A stretch of 43,437 nucleotides of DNA from an uncultured Verrucomicrobiales bacterium (GTDB taxonomy: Bacteria > Verrucomicrobiota > Verrucomicrobiia > Verrucomicrobiales > Akkermansiaceae): the NCBI GenBank assembly GCA_949373085.1, contig CASICJ010000055.1, forward strand, positions 1 to 43,437. Reading direction: 5' to 3'. Below are positions 1 through 10,000 of the stretch, one piece after another. The notes below the pieces were generated by a model. That model did no database searches. It saw only the letters and a program-made list of their open reading frames with translations, and was not told the DNA's origin. Each line of letters starts with the position of its first letter. Within the stretch, counting starts at the first letter, position 1. The position numbers were made by a program, and so were the translations under genes.

Positions 1-1
1 T

Positions 2-94
2 AATGATCGCCAACGCCTCCTTGAGACCCCTGAAGTGAGGAAGCGGATCGATTTTTTAATTAAATTTCTAAAAAAAGCAGGTCCTTCCGTCTAA
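2..94 (+). CDS. C-terminal end of a LON substrate-binding-domain-like protein (partial)
   Basis: An open frame enters from the left edge and stops at 92-94, giving the last 30 residues of a protein. The tail contains QRLLETPEVRKRIDFLIKF, which resembles the end of LON substrate-binding (PUA-like) domain proteins, where a 'lLe.pdv..Rl..l...L' helix closes the domain. This is a family-pattern impression from a short fragment, not a firm assignment. The stop lies only 6 nt before the GTG of the next gene, so the two may be co-transcribed. Confidence 0.4.
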   Translation, partial: NDRQRLLETPEVRKRIDFLIKFLKKAGPSV

Positions 95-100
95 ACCAAT

Positions 101-919
101 GTGAGATTCCTAATTGTCTTTTTTCTCGTGGCTCCAATAGGGGCTCAGACCCTTGGTGGTTTCGAACCATTTACCCAAAAAGAAAACGCGGAAAGCTGGG
201 CTTTTTACAACTACGCAACTGATCAAGCTTTCAATGCTCCGTGGAACTTTTCGAACTCCGGAGATCCCGAAATTTACGGCACATTCACTGGGTCGGCCGG
301 AGTCTCCCTCTTCGCCGATATCATGTCCTCAAATGGATTCTTGGTTGGAAATTACGCTAGTGCCGAAATCGACACCATTCTTTGCGATATTTTCATTGAA
401 GACATTAACACTTTCTCAGAGGTTGAATTCTACATTCTTGCCGGTGACACCTTTTATTACAGCAACCCCTATATCGTAGGAGAATCTGGATGGACTGGTC
501 TCACCAACTCCCTCTCAAGAGACCAGTGGTATATCTACGATGAAGCGGATCAGCAGTTTTCCGAGGCACCACTGACAGAGGCCGTTCTTTTCGAGGTCAC
601 AGAAATTGGTCTCAACTTCTATCCCTCTTCTACCGCTGCTGGTGGCCGAATAGTTGCGATCGACAACTTCAGCCTTCTTCCCGATTTATCTTCTCCAGAG
701 ATCAAAATTTCTACTGAAGATTCCACCGCCAAGGTTTCATTCAGCGGAATTGAGGGGATTGAATACACCGTCCAAAACGCTAGTAACCTTGACGAAAGCA
801 ACTGGACAAATGTTGGGAACCCCTTCGAAATTATCGGCGAATCGGAAACAAATGTCCCCATGGGCAACAAAGGTTTTTTTCGCATCCTAAGCCAACCCTT
901 CTATATCGAAGCTCCATAG
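101..919 (+). CDS. Secreted hypothetical protein with verrucomicrobial C-terminal domain
   Basis: I do not recognise a characterised family in this 272-residue protein. The start is GTG, chosen because it gives a typical signal peptide ([17 protein letters not shown], cleavage after Ala-Gln or nearby). Residues ~20-200 look like a beta-rich jelly-roll or carbohydrate-binding-like domain ending in '[15 protein letters not shown]'. Residues ~205-268 carry the pattern '[18 protein letters not shown]' followed by 'GFFRI'. Similar W..vg...GFFR(I/F) endings are common on exported Verrucomicrobia proteins, and a related ending closes the protein at 14536-16266. It is inferred to be exported and possibly surface-associated. 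There is no Shine-Dalgarno sequence and no terminator before argG, 49 nt downstream. Confidence 0.75.
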   Translation: MRFLIVFFLVAPIGAQTLGGFEPFTQKENAESWAFYNYATDQAFNAPWNFSNSGDPEIYGTFTGSAGVSLFADIMSSNGFLVGNYASAEIDTILCDIFIEDINTFSEVEFYILAGDTFYYSNPYIVGESGWTGLTNSLSRDQWYIYDEADQQFSEAPLTEAVLFEVTEIGLNFYPSSTAAGGRIVAIDNFSLLPDLSSPEIKISTEDSTAKVSFSGIEGIEYTVQNASNLDESNWTNVGNPFEIIGESETNVPMGNKGFFRILSQPFYIEAP

Positions 920-968
920 CGAAAAAAAACTTTCGCAAATCCCGCTTCTCTGCCTTATCCAAACCACG

Positions 969-2255
969 ATGAAAATCGTGGTCGCATACTCAGGTGGTCT
1001 TGACACCTCCGTCCTTCTCCTTTGGCTCAAAGAGAAATACAACGCCGAAATCATTGCCTATTGCGCAGATGTCGGACAAGCCGAAGAACTTGATGGACTC
1101 GAAGAAAAGGCTTTAAGCACCGGCGCTTCTAAGTGCTATATCGGTGACCTCAAAGAGGAATTCGCTGCCGACTACATTTACCCGATGTTTCAGGCCAACG
1201 CCGTTTACGAAGGCCGCTACCTTCTTGGAACCTCCATCGCCCGACCTTGCATCATTAAAGGCATGCTAGACGTAGCGCGCGCCGAAGGAGCCGACGCTAT
1301 CGCTCACGGCGCTACCGGAAAGGGAAATGATCAGGTTCGGTTTGAACTCTCGCTCAATGCTCTCGCTCCCGACATCGAAATGATTGCTCCGTGGCGAGAT
1401 GATTCCTTCCGTGAGCAATTTCCAGGGCGCTCCGAAATGATCGCGTATTGCGAAGAGCACGGCATCAACGTTCAGGCTTCCAATAAAAAGCCTTACTCCA
1501 TGGACCGAAACCTTCTCCACATTTCCTTCGAAGCAGGGGCTCTCGAGGACACTTGGTATGATGGATCAACCGAAGCCGACAAAGACATGTATGTTCTCTC
1601 CGTCGCCCCCGAAGATGCGCCTGACACTCCGGAATATATTCAGTGCCTTTTCGAAGACGGAAATATCGTAGGACTCAAAAACGAAAACCTTGCCGGCTAT
1701 ATTTCCAAACTCGCCGATTTCGAAATCAAAGGCGAAAAGGATGGCTACACCCTTCTCACCCCTTACGGAGTCATGCGTGTTTTGAACCACCTCGGCGGCA
1801 AACACGGCATCGGCCGTATCGACATCGTCGAAAACCGCTTTGTCGGAATGAAATCCCGGGGCATTTACGAGACACCTGGAGGCACTATTTTACTGGCAGC
1901 CCATCAGGATCTCGAGACCCTCACGATCGATCGGGAAGCCCAACACGTTCGCGACTCCCTTATCCCGAAATACGCCCAGCTCGTTTACAACGGATTCTGG
2001 TTCGCTCCCGAGCGCGAAGCCATCCAAGCTCTGGTTTCCGAAACTCAAAAAACCGTCAACGGTGAGGTCCGCCTTAAACTTTACAAAGGCAATATTATCA
2101 ATTCCGGACGCCGTTCCCCAAACAGCCTCTATGACGAGGATATCGCGACCATGGAAGGCGGACAGGAGGAAGCCTACAACCAAAACGACGCCTCTGGCTT
2201 TATCGCCCTCAATGGACTCCGCTTGAAGCAGTTTTCCCGCGTCAACGACAAGTAA
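969..2255 (+). CDS. argG: Argininosuccinate synthase
   Basis: ArgG condenses citrulline with aspartate using ATP (giving AMP and PPi) to form argininosuccinate, the penultimate step of arginine synthesis in the cytosol. The 428 residues match the family's usual 400-450. The N-terminal ATP-pyrophosphatase P-loop is AYSGGLDTS (residues 6-14). The '[13 protein letters not shown]' substrate/ATP segment lies near 114-126, and the '[18 protein letters not shown]' region and the long C-terminal synthetase domain are complete. The start is the first ATG before the P-loop, with no Shine-Dalgarno sequence in front. The gene is followed by a strong intrinsic terminator, so it is the last gene of its unit. 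No other arg gene is adjacent. Confidence 0.97.
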   Translation: MKIVVAYSGGLDTSVLLLWLKEKYNAEIIAYCADVGQAEELDGLEEKALSTGASKCYIGDLKEEFAADYIYPMFQANAVYEGRYLLGTSIARPCIIKGMLDVARAEGADAIAHGATGKGNDQVRFELSLNALAPDIEMIAPWRDDSFREQFPGRSEMIAYCEEHGINVQASNKKPYSMDRNLLHISFEAGALEDTWYDGSTEADKDMYVLSVAPEDAPDTPEYIQCLFEDGNIVGLKNENLAGYISKLADFEIKGEKDGYTLLTPYGVMRVLNHLGGKHGIGRIDIVENRFVGMKSRGIYETPGGTILLAAHQDLETLTIDREAQHVRDSLIPKYAQLVYNGFWFAPEREAIQALVSETQKTVNGEVRLKLYKGNIINSGRRSPNSLYDEDIATMEGGQEEAYNQNDASGFIALNGLRLKQFSRVNDK

Positions 2256-2285
2256 AGCAAATAACTTTTGTCGACACACTTCCAT

Positions 2286-2318
2286 AAAACCCAGGGCCGG
2301 TTGCGGCTCTGGGTTTTA
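2286..2318 (+). terminator. Rho-independent terminator of argG
   Basis: A 13-bp stem (2286-2298 with 2305-2317, one G:T wobble) is closed by a short loop. The 3' arm itself ends in a T tract. It begins 31 nt after the argG stop codon. Confidence 0.85.
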
Positions 2319-2620
2319 TAATTTGAATACAACACTCATCGGAATGTCGCTTTCATGAACAAACCAAGCGCTCCTATGCTAGTAGAGGAAGGGCAAAAAC
2401 GCCCTCATTATTAAAGCGACAGGCACTGATCCAGATTCTTTTAAGCGCTTTATGTTCGACCTTGATTTCCTACGCCTCGCGCCCTCGAGGTATTTCTTTT
2501 TCTAATCGGGATTATAATCCATGAAATACCTCGAGATCTCACTACGTTTTATTAATACGTCAATGTTTATCGTCTGATGATCTCTGCTGCTCGACGTCAG
2601 ACTATCCCACTGCCAGCGAC
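2319..2620. other. Intergenic region between argG and the PSD1 gene
   Basis: No convincing ORF or RNA gene is visible here. A minor 5-bp hairpin lies at 2390-2405. The notable content is the nested palindrome at 2484-2535, listed separately, which contains a TATAAT hexamer. This gap probably carries the promoter of the downstream PSD1/DUF1501 pair. Confidence 0.5.
2484..2535. promoter_or_regulatory. Nested inverted repeat around a TATAAT hexamer
   Basis: Two perfect 13-bp arms, ctcgaggtatttc (2484-2496) and gaaatacctcgag (2523-2535), flank a 26-nt spacer. The spacer holds a perfect 12-bp palindrome, ggattataatcc (2509-2520), with the -10-like hexamer TATAAT at 2513-2518. The site is 86-137 nt upstream of the PSD1 start. 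An operator overlapping a promoter is the simplest reading, but no good -35 hexamer lies 16-18 nt upstream, so promoter function is unproven. A structured mobile or repeat remnant is the alternative. Confidence 0.45.
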
Positions 2621-5545
2621 ATGCCATTTAGAGTCCTCATTCTTTCTCTCCTGAGTATCTCCGCTCAGGCCGATGACCTCTTTTCCTCACAAGTTCTCCC
2701 GATTCTTAAGGACAATTGCTACGAATGCCACTCGCACGAGGCAGACAAGATGAAGGGTGGCCTCACCCTCGACTCCCGAAGCGGATGGGCTAACGGTGGA
2801 GACAGCGGCCCTACCATTATCCCTGGCAAGCCCGAAAATTCTCTTCTCATCACTGCCATCCGGCACGAGGACTCCGACTACGAAATGCCTCCAAAAAAGA
2901 AACTTTCTGACGATGAGATCGCGATTATCACGAACTGGATCAAACGCGGAGCACCCGACCCCAGAGATACTCAGGCAAAAAAAATCGACACGAATTGGTG
3001 GTCACTCCGTCCCCTCAACGCCGTGAAACCTCCCATTTCCGGACACCCTATTGACGCCTTTATTGAGGAGAAGCTCACCCAAAATAATCTCAATTTTGCT
3101 CCCCCCGCTAATCGCACTGCCCTTGCACGACGCCTCTTTGTCGATCTCCACGGGGTCCTCCCTACTCCAGAAGAAATCTCCACTTATGTCGAAGACCAAA
3201 ATCCCCAAGCCACCAAACAACTCGTCAACCATCTTCTCGCCTCCCCTCGCTATGGAGAAAGATGGGCACGCCATTGGCTAGACACCATTCACTTCGCCGA
3301 CTCCCACGGTTGTGAGCACGACCAAAAACGTCCGCACGCCTGGCGATTTCGCGACTACGTCATCGAACGCCTTAATGCCGATGTTTCCTGGGACAACTTT
3401 ATCAAAGAACAGCTCGCCCCCGACGTTTTTTACCCTAACGAACCTCAACTCGCCGCCGGCCTTGGCTTTATCGCTGCTGGACCCCTAGAACTCAGCCGCG
3501 CCGGAACAGCCAAACACACTTTTGACTACCTCGACCGTGATGACATCGTGACTCAAACCATGTCTGCTTTCGCGAGTACTACTGCAAACTGCGCCCGCTG
3601 CCACAATCATAAATTTGATCCCGTAAGTCAGGAAGATTACTTCGCCCTTCAGGCCGTTTTCTCAGGCGTCGGGAAAGGTGATATCGAATTTGAACCATCG
3701 CAGGAGCTCAAAACAAAGCGCCACCATCTCCAATCACTACTCAGCGCAGCCACCAATAAAGATTATTCCCAACTTACCCAAGACCGATATCAACCTTTGA
3801 TCCAGTCCTGGATCTCAACTCACCGAAAAAACAATGCCTTTTGGCATCCTCTTACTCTCGAAACCTTTAGCTCGTCAGGTGGCGCCTCCCTCACTCGTCA
3901 AGACGACGGATCCCTCTTAGCCCACGGTCATCTTCCAGATCAGGAAAATTACACGCTGACTACTTCACTCCCTCTCAAAAAAATCACCGCTCTTCGGCTC
4001 GACGTCCTCGAGGATGATCGCCACCCAAAAGGAGGCCCCGGGCGGGCCGAAAACGGGAACTTCCATCTTTCGGAAGTCTCCCTGAAGTGGTTTCCACCAA
4101 ACGCCGGAACTCCCGTTTCCCTAAAAATCTCCCGAGCCTCTGCCGACTTTGATCAAGAAAAATGGACCTCTGCTCAGGCAATCGATGGGAACCTAGAATC
4201 CGGGTGGGCTATTTACCCCAAAGTCGACCAGTCGCACCACATCGTCTTAGAACTTGAAGAGGATTTCGACGTAATTCCCGGCGGCAAACTTGCAATCACC
4301 CTCAAACAGCTCCACCCGCCCAAACACATCATTGGACGATTCAAACTCTCCGCAACGGATGCTGAGGATGCCACCGCACGGCCTTTCTCCACCGACGTCA
4401 TCAACGGCCTCGCCAAAACAGCCGATGAGAGAACTAAAAACGAACAACTCGCCATCAGCGCGATCGCCCTTAAGGATTACGCCCAAGAGGCACTCTCAAA
4501 ACTACCACCAAAACACACCGTCTATGGCGTTTCAAACTTCTGGTCCCATGCCAAGAAGCTCGCCCCCTATCCCCCCAAGCCTGTCCGCCTCCTCCGCCGG
4601 GGTGACATTGACAAACCACAACAAGAAGTTGGTCCTGGAGCTCTCTCTTCACTCCGTCACCTTCCCGGACGATTCCCCCTCGATGACCCCAATCACGAAC
4701 CGGCCCGACGCGCTGCTCTCGCCGACTGGCTTTCACACCCCGAGAACCCTCTCACCTGGCGCTCTATCGTCAATCGGGTTTGGCACTACCACTTCGGACA
4801 AGGTCTCACCAACACTCCCAACGACCTAGGCCGAATGGGATCCATCCCCTCCCACCCCGAACTTCTTGATTGGCTCGCCATTTGGTTCCGTGATCAAGCT
4901 AAAGGATCACTCAAGGCCCTTCACAAGCTCATTCTCACCTCCAAAACCTGGCAGCAATCCAGCCTGAGTTCCGCTCACAAGGTAGACTCGACCAACCAGC
5001 TTCTCTCTCACATGAGACGCCAACGCCTCGGCGCAGGCGCTTTTCGTGATTCCCTCCTTCACCTTTCCGGGAAACTAGAATTCACGATGGGCGGCCCCGG
5101 AATCGAACAGTTTGTCAAAAGCGCAGGCCACCAAGGGTCCAAAAAACTCGAATACGAAAACTTCGACTGGAATTCAGCCCAGGCCGCTCGTCGCAGCATC
5201 TACCGAGTGGTCTGGCGTGGTATCCCCGACCCCTTTATGGAAGCCCTCGACTTCCCCGACCTTGGCCTTCTCACCCCTAAACGAACTTCCTCCGTCTCCT
5301 CACTCCAATCTCTTGCTCTCTTTAACAACAACTTTGTCCTTCACTCCAGCCAGTGGCTCTCCGATCGCGCAAAAAAGGAACACCAAGATCTTGAATCCCA
5401 AATCCACCGCCTCATCGAGCTCCTCTGGCTCCGCCCACCAAACGTCAAAGAACAAACCCTTTTCAAAACCTACGCCCAACAACATGGCCTTTCTGCGCTC
5501 TGCCGCATCCTGATCAACAGCAACGAATTTCTCTTTATCGAATGA
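2621..5545 (+). CDS. PSD1 / Planctomycete cytochrome C domain protein (PSCyt1-DUF1549-DUF1553)
   Basis: This is a 974-residue exported protein of the PVC-specific PSCyt1/PSCyt2/PSD1 type. A short signal peptide (residues 1-17) leads into a cytochrome-c-like domain with C33-x-x-C36-H37 and the usual 'GGLTLDSR', 'P..S.L...I' and 'MPP' motifs. DUF1549 follows (~145-350), with a second CxxCH at C324-C327-H328 in 'CARCHNHKFDPVSQEDYF'. The middle (~440-590) has a discoidin-like stretch, and DUF1553 (~697-970) has 'NRVWHYHFGQGL' and 'PSHPELLDWLA'. The biochemical role is not established; heme binding and an envelope location are inferred. It overlaps the DUF1501 gene by 4 bp (ATGA), so translation is probably coupled. 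These two families are habitually adjacent in Planctomycetes and Verrucomicrobia. Confidence 0.9.
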   Translation: MPFRVLILSLLSISAQADDLFSSQVLPILKDNCYECHSHEADKMKGGLTLDSRSGWANGGDSGPTIIPGKPENSLLITAIRHEDSDYEMPPKKKLSDDEIAIITNWIKRGAPDPRDTQAKKIDTNWWSLRPLNAVKPPISGHPIDAFIEEKLTQNNLNFAPPANRTALARRLFVDLHGVLPTPEEISTYVEDQNPQATKQLVNHLLASPRYGERWARHWLDTIHFADSHGCEHDQKRPHAWRFRDYVIERLNADVSWDNFIKEQLAPDVFYPNEPQLAAGLGFIAAGPLELSRAGTAKHTFDYLDRDDIVTQTMSAFASTTANCARCHNHKFDPVSQEDYFALQAVFSGVGKGDIEFEPSQELKTKRHHLQSLLSAATNKDYSQLTQDRYQPLIQSWISTHRKNNAFWHPLTLETFSSSGGASLTRQDDGSLLAHGHLPDQENYTLTTSLPLKKITALRLDVLEDDRHPKGGPGRAENGNFHLSEVSLKWFPPNAGTPVSLKISRASADFDQEKWTSAQAIDGNLESGWAIYPKVDQSHHIVLELEEDFDVIPGGKLAITLKQLHPPKHIIGRFKLSATDAEDATARPFSTDVINGLAKTADERTKNEQLAISAIALKDYAQEALSKLPPKHTVYGVSNFWSHAKKLAPYPPKPVRLLRRGDIDKPQQEVGPGALSSLRHLPGRFPLDDPNHEPARRAALADWLSHPENPLTWRSIVNRVWHYHFGQGLTNTPNDLGRMGSIPSHPELLDWLAIWFRDQAKGSLKALHKLILTSKTWQQSSLSSAHKVDSTNQLLSHMRRQRLGAGAFRDSLLHLSGKLEFTMGGPGIEQFVKSAGHQGSKKLEYENFDWNSAQAARRSIYRVVWRGIPDPFMEALDFPDLGLLTPKRTSSVSSLQSLALFNNNFVLHSSQWLSDRAKKEHQDLESQIHRLIELLWLRPPNVKEQTLFKTYAQQHGLSALCRILINSNEFLFIE

Positions 5546-6945
5546 ACCGAAAATCTTTCCTCTGGCAATCTGGGGGCGGCCTGGGAGGCGTCGCTCTTTC
5601 TCACCTACTTGCCCAAAATTCCCACGGTAAATCTGCGTCAGATCTCAATGGCGGACTCCATCATCCCGCCAAAGTCAAACGTGTCATCCAGCTCTTCATG
5701 AACGGCGGAGCCAGCCCCATGGACACCTTCGACTTTAAGCCCGAACTCGCTAGACTCCACGGGCAAAAAACCGGCCCTGATAATACCCCCGAAGGCTTTA
5801 CCGGAAAACCTGGAGCGATTCTCAAAAGCCCCTTTGAATTCAAGCAATACGGCCAGTCCGGTCAGTGGGTTTCGTCGGTCTTTCCCCATCAGGCGAAACA
5901 CGTCGATGACATGGCCTTCCTCATGGCCATGAGAACAAAGACAAACGTCCACGGGCCCGCCGCCTACATGATGAACTCTGGATTCCTTTTACCCGGCTTT
6001 CCTTGCCTCGGCGCCTGGACATCCTACGCACTTGGCAACCTCACCGACAATCTCCCCACCTTCGTCGTTCTCCCCGACGGCCGTGGCCTTCCCTACAACG
6101 AACGCGGCACTTTCTCCTCAGGCTTCCTTCCGCCGATCCACCAGGGCACCGTCATAAAATCTAACAGTAAAAGCCCTGTCCCTCATCTCTTCGCCAGCAA
6201 GCAATTCTCCTTCGCCACTTCCGATTCCGAACGGGAAGGGCTTTCCCTCCTCAAAAAGATCAACCAATCCCACGCTGCCGAACACCCTCAAGATTCGCGC
6301 CTTGAGTCTCGCATCCGCGCTTACGAACTCGCCGCGAAAATGCAACTCTCGGCACCCGAAGCCTTCGATCTTTCGAGCGAACCAAAACACATCCATCAAG
6401 CCTACGGCACTGATAAGGCAGTCACCGAAGACTTTGGGCGACGCTGCCTTCTCGCACGCCGTCTCTGCGAACGCGGCACCCGTTTTGTCCAGGTTTGGAG
6501 CGGCCCCCAAGGCAACAAAAATAACTGGGACAACCACGGCAGCATTTCAAAAGAACTTGCACCCATCGCCGCTGCTGTCGACAAACCCATCGCCGCCCTC
6601 CTTCAGGATCTTAAACAACGTGGCCTCCTCGAAGACACCCTCCTCGTCTGGACCACCGAATTCGGCCGTACTCCCTTCGCTCAAGGTGCGGACGGACGCG
6701 ATCATAATGGTGGCACCTTCGTCACCTGGATGGCAGGAGCCGGCATCAAAGCTGGCACCTCTTACGGTCAAAGTGATGACCTCGCCTTTCAAACTGCTGA
6801 GGGCACCACCTACTGCTACGATCTTCACGCCACTATCCTCCACCTCATGGGAATCAATCACGAGAAGCTCACCGTCCGCCAAAACGGCATCGACCGCCGC
6901 CTCACTGACGTCCACGGCCACATCGTTCATGACATCCTCTCCTGA
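5542..6945 (+). CDS. DUF1501 domain-containing protein
   Basis: This 467-residue DUF1501 protein belongs to the alkaline-phosphatase/sulfatase-like superfamily. It carries the family signature 'MNGGASPMDTFDFKPEL' near residues 53-69 and the metal-site-like C-terminal segments 'WTTEFGRTPF' and 'GRDHNGGTFVTWMAGAG'. The N-terminus (NRKSFLWQSGGGLGG) looks like a Tat leader with an Arg-Lys pair instead of Arg-Arg, so Tat export is likely but the motif is not canonical. It starts inside the 3' end of the PSD1 gene (4-bp overlap). The family's substrate is not established. Partnership with the upstream cytochrome-type protein is inferred from the overlap and from the recurrent pairing in this phylum. 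Confidence 0.9.
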   Translation: MNRKSFLWQSGGGLGGVALSHLLAQNSHGKSASDLNGGLHHPAKVKRVIQLFMNGGASPMDTFDFKPELARLHGQKTGPDNTPEGFTGKPGAILKSPFEFKQYGQSGQWVSSVFPHQAKHVDDMAFLMAMRTKTNVHGPAAYMMNSGFLLPGFPCLGAWTSYALGNLTDNLPTFVVLPDGRGLPYNERGTFSSGFLPPIHQGTVIKSNSKSPVPHLFASKQFSFATSDSEREGLSLLKKINQSHAAEHPQDSRLESRIRAYELAAKMQLSAPEAFDLSSEPKHIHQAYGTDKAVTEDFGRRCLLARRLCERGTRFVQVWSGPQGNKNNWDNHGSISKELAPIAAAVDKPIAALLQDLKQRGLLEDTLLVWTTEFGRTPFAQGADGRDHNGGTFVTWMAGAGIKAGTSYGQSDDLAFQTAEGTTYCYDLHATILHLMGINHEKLTVRQNGIDRRLTDVHGHIVHDILS

Positions 6946-6989
6946 AAAACTTTCACCACTTCCTCACTAAGAAAACACCAAGAAACGAC

Positions 6990-7017
6990 AGGACAGTCTC
7001 AAATCAGCCGTTATAAT
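6990..7017 (+). promoter_or_regulatory. Candidate promoter for the RND permease
   Basis: A perfect -10 hexamer TATAAT (7012-7017) lies 16 nt after a partial -35 (AGGACA, 6990-6995, 4/6 to consensus). The expected start of transcription, about 7024, falls 2-3 nt before the ATG at 7027, which would make the mRNA effectively leaderless. No Shine-Dalgarno sequence is present. Confidence 0.45.
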
Positions 7018-7026
7018 TGTTATCTC

Positions 7027-10000
7027 ATGATCCGCTGGTTTGCCAAAAATGACATCGCCTCCAACCTTCTCTTGGTGGCGATCGTCCTCGCTGGTCTTTA
7101 CACCGCTTTTAATAAGATCTCGCTCGAAGTCGAACCCTCTCATGAAATCGGAGAAGTTGAGATCAACATGCGCTTTCGAGGTGCCAGTCCTCAGGATGTA
7201 CAAGAAAATATTGTAAAGCCCATTGAGCGGACCCTCCGTGATCTTCCCGGAGTTAAGTTAATCGATTCGAAGGCTCGGAGCGGCTCTGCAAATATAGACG
7301 TCGAAGCTGAGGAAGGAGTAGACCTTCGAGAACTCCGCGATGAAGTCGAAGCCCGAATCGGCGCCATCAACACTTTCCCGGGTGAAACCGAGCGCCCTGA
7401 GGTCCACATTCCTAACACCTCAAACTGGCGGGAAGTTCTGACCGTTGCAATCACAGGTGAACTTAGCGAAACCGAACTCTACAAGACTGCGCGGCGGGTT
7501 GAAAACGAGCTCCTCAATTTACCCGAAATCTCTCGAACTGACATGCGGGGGAATCAACCGCTGGAAATCAGTATCGAGGCTGACGATCAAAAGTTGAGAG
7601 ACTACGGGCTCTCATTCGAAGACCTTGTGGGGGCAGTTCGGAGATCTTCACTTGCTCTCTCTGCTGGCTCACTCAGGACCCCCGTTGGATCGATTATGAT
7701 TCGTACTGATGGCCAAGCCTACACCCAGGACGACTTCGCCAAGATCGTGGTCACGGCGGCAGACGGTGCCCAAATCCGTATTGGAGACCTAGCCACCATT
7801 AAGGATGGATTCGAAGATGCTCAAATGATGACGCGGTTTAATGGAAATCCTGCCATCATGATAGACGTTCTTAGGGCGGAGGACGAAAATGCCATTAAGA
7901 TTTCCGACGCGGTCCATCGTTACATTGATCAGACCTCTGATTTTCTTCCCAGCGGCGTTGGTGTTTCGGCTTGGGATGACGAGTCGATTCGTATTCGGGG
8001 CCGCCTCTCCACCCTTGGAAACTCCTTGCTCATGGGGGCAGGATTAGTCCTTTTGGTTCTTGGGCTTTTTCTCCGCCCTATGCTTGCTTTTTGGGTCGTG
8101 ATTGGCATCCCAATTAGTTTCGCAGGAGGGGTCCTTCTGATGCCCTACTTTGGGCTTACTGCCAACACAATGAGCATCTTCGCGTTCATCATCGTGCTGG
8201 GAATTGTTGTCGACGATGCCATTATTACGGGGGAAAATATTTATACAAAACTGAGGGAGGATCTCACTCCGCTTGACGCCGCCGTTCTCGGTACTAAAGA
8301 GGTAGCAACCCCTGTCACCTTTGGTGCTATTACGACAATCGTGGCCTTCATTCCGCTTTCCTATTTCCCTGGCTTCTGGTCGGCATGGACCAGCCAGATT
8401 CCTCCGATCGTCGCTTCAGTGCTGGTATTCTCTCTGATCGAATCGAAGCTAATTTTACCCTCGCATCTTAAACATCTCAGCACAAACCGCAGACGAATGA
8501 GCTCGTTTGCCCGATTCCAAAAATGGGTGGCTGACTCGCTGGAACGCGGAATTGACAAATTTTACCGTCCGGCGCTCGCTCTTGCCTCTAAGCACCGTTA
8601 CACCACAATTTGCCTTTTCTTTGCCTTGGCCATGGCTGGACTCGGTTACCATAGAAGCGGCGCAATTGGCTTTGTTGATATGCCCAAGGTAGAACGTTAC
8701 CGGATTTCCGCCTACCTCAGTATGATTGATAACACCCCATTTGAGGAAACTGAAAAACAGATTACTTTCATCACAGATTGTGCCGAAGAATTAAAAAGAG
8801 AGCTCATTGATCCAGGCACCGGAAAATCTCTCGTCCGAAATATCATGGCAAGCGCAGGAGCCTCCCGTTGGGGCGGTGCCGGCGATCCCGAACAGGGATT
8901 TTCCTCACTTGAAATCATGCCGCCTAGTGAACGGAGCGAACCCGGCCCGACCAATGCTGAAATTGCTAAGATGTGGCAAGATAAAATCGGTGAAATCAAA
9001 AACGTTAATCACCTAAAAGTGTCAGGAGAATGGGGCAGCCGAAAACGTGGCCGCGAGGAACTCAATAGCCTGAGCGTCGAACTTAGGGGGCAAGACAGCG
9101 ATGAAAAGCGAGTGATCGCAGAGGAAATTGAACTCTTATTCGAAGCACAAGACGGTATCCAAGGAGCCCATGCGAACAATCAGCGACAGCGGGAGGAATT
9201 TGCAATCACCCTAAAACCTAGAGCCTTGGAATTGGGTATCACCCAGCGAGAACTTGCTCAGCAAATCCGTCAGGCATTTTATGGGGAAGAGGCCCAAAGA
9301 CTCCAACGTGATGGCGAAGAAATTCGCGTTATGGTTCGCCTCCCAAAAGAAAAACGTGAATCCATGTTCACCTTTGAGAACCTCACCATTCAGAGTCCTA
9401 ATGGGTCAGTGATTCCATTTTCAACCGTCGCCACCGCCAATTTACAGAAAGCTCCCGGAACGATCGAAAGCCTAGATGGAGCCCAAGTCTCCTACATCAA
9501 TGCGCAACCAGAGAATAAGGAGGTTAAAATTATGGAGATGGCCGAACGGCTTGGGCCTGAAATTTCCCAAATCGTCGCAAAAAGACAAGATATCAGTTGG
9601 GTTTGGGCTGGCTACGTTAAAGAGCAAAGGGAGACGGATAACCGCTACACTTGGCTCTACAGCCTCTTAATCCTTACCCTTTTTGCTCTCTTAGCCATCC
9701 CCTTCAAGTCCCTTCTCCAACCCTTTATCGTTCTTCTCGCAGTGCCCTTCGGAGTGATTGGAGCCTACGCGGGTCACGTCATCCTCGATATCACTCCATC
9801 CTACCTCTCGATCTTCGGAATCATGGCGCTTACTGGTGTCGTGGTGAATGACTCACTTGTTCTCGTTGACTTCATCAACCAAAAAAGGCGAGAAGGCATG
9901 GATATTGAAGAAGCCGTTCGGATCTCCGGCGTGCGACGATTCCGTCCCATTTTCCTCACCTCTATCACCACCTTTGCTGGCCTTATGCCACTCATGTTTG

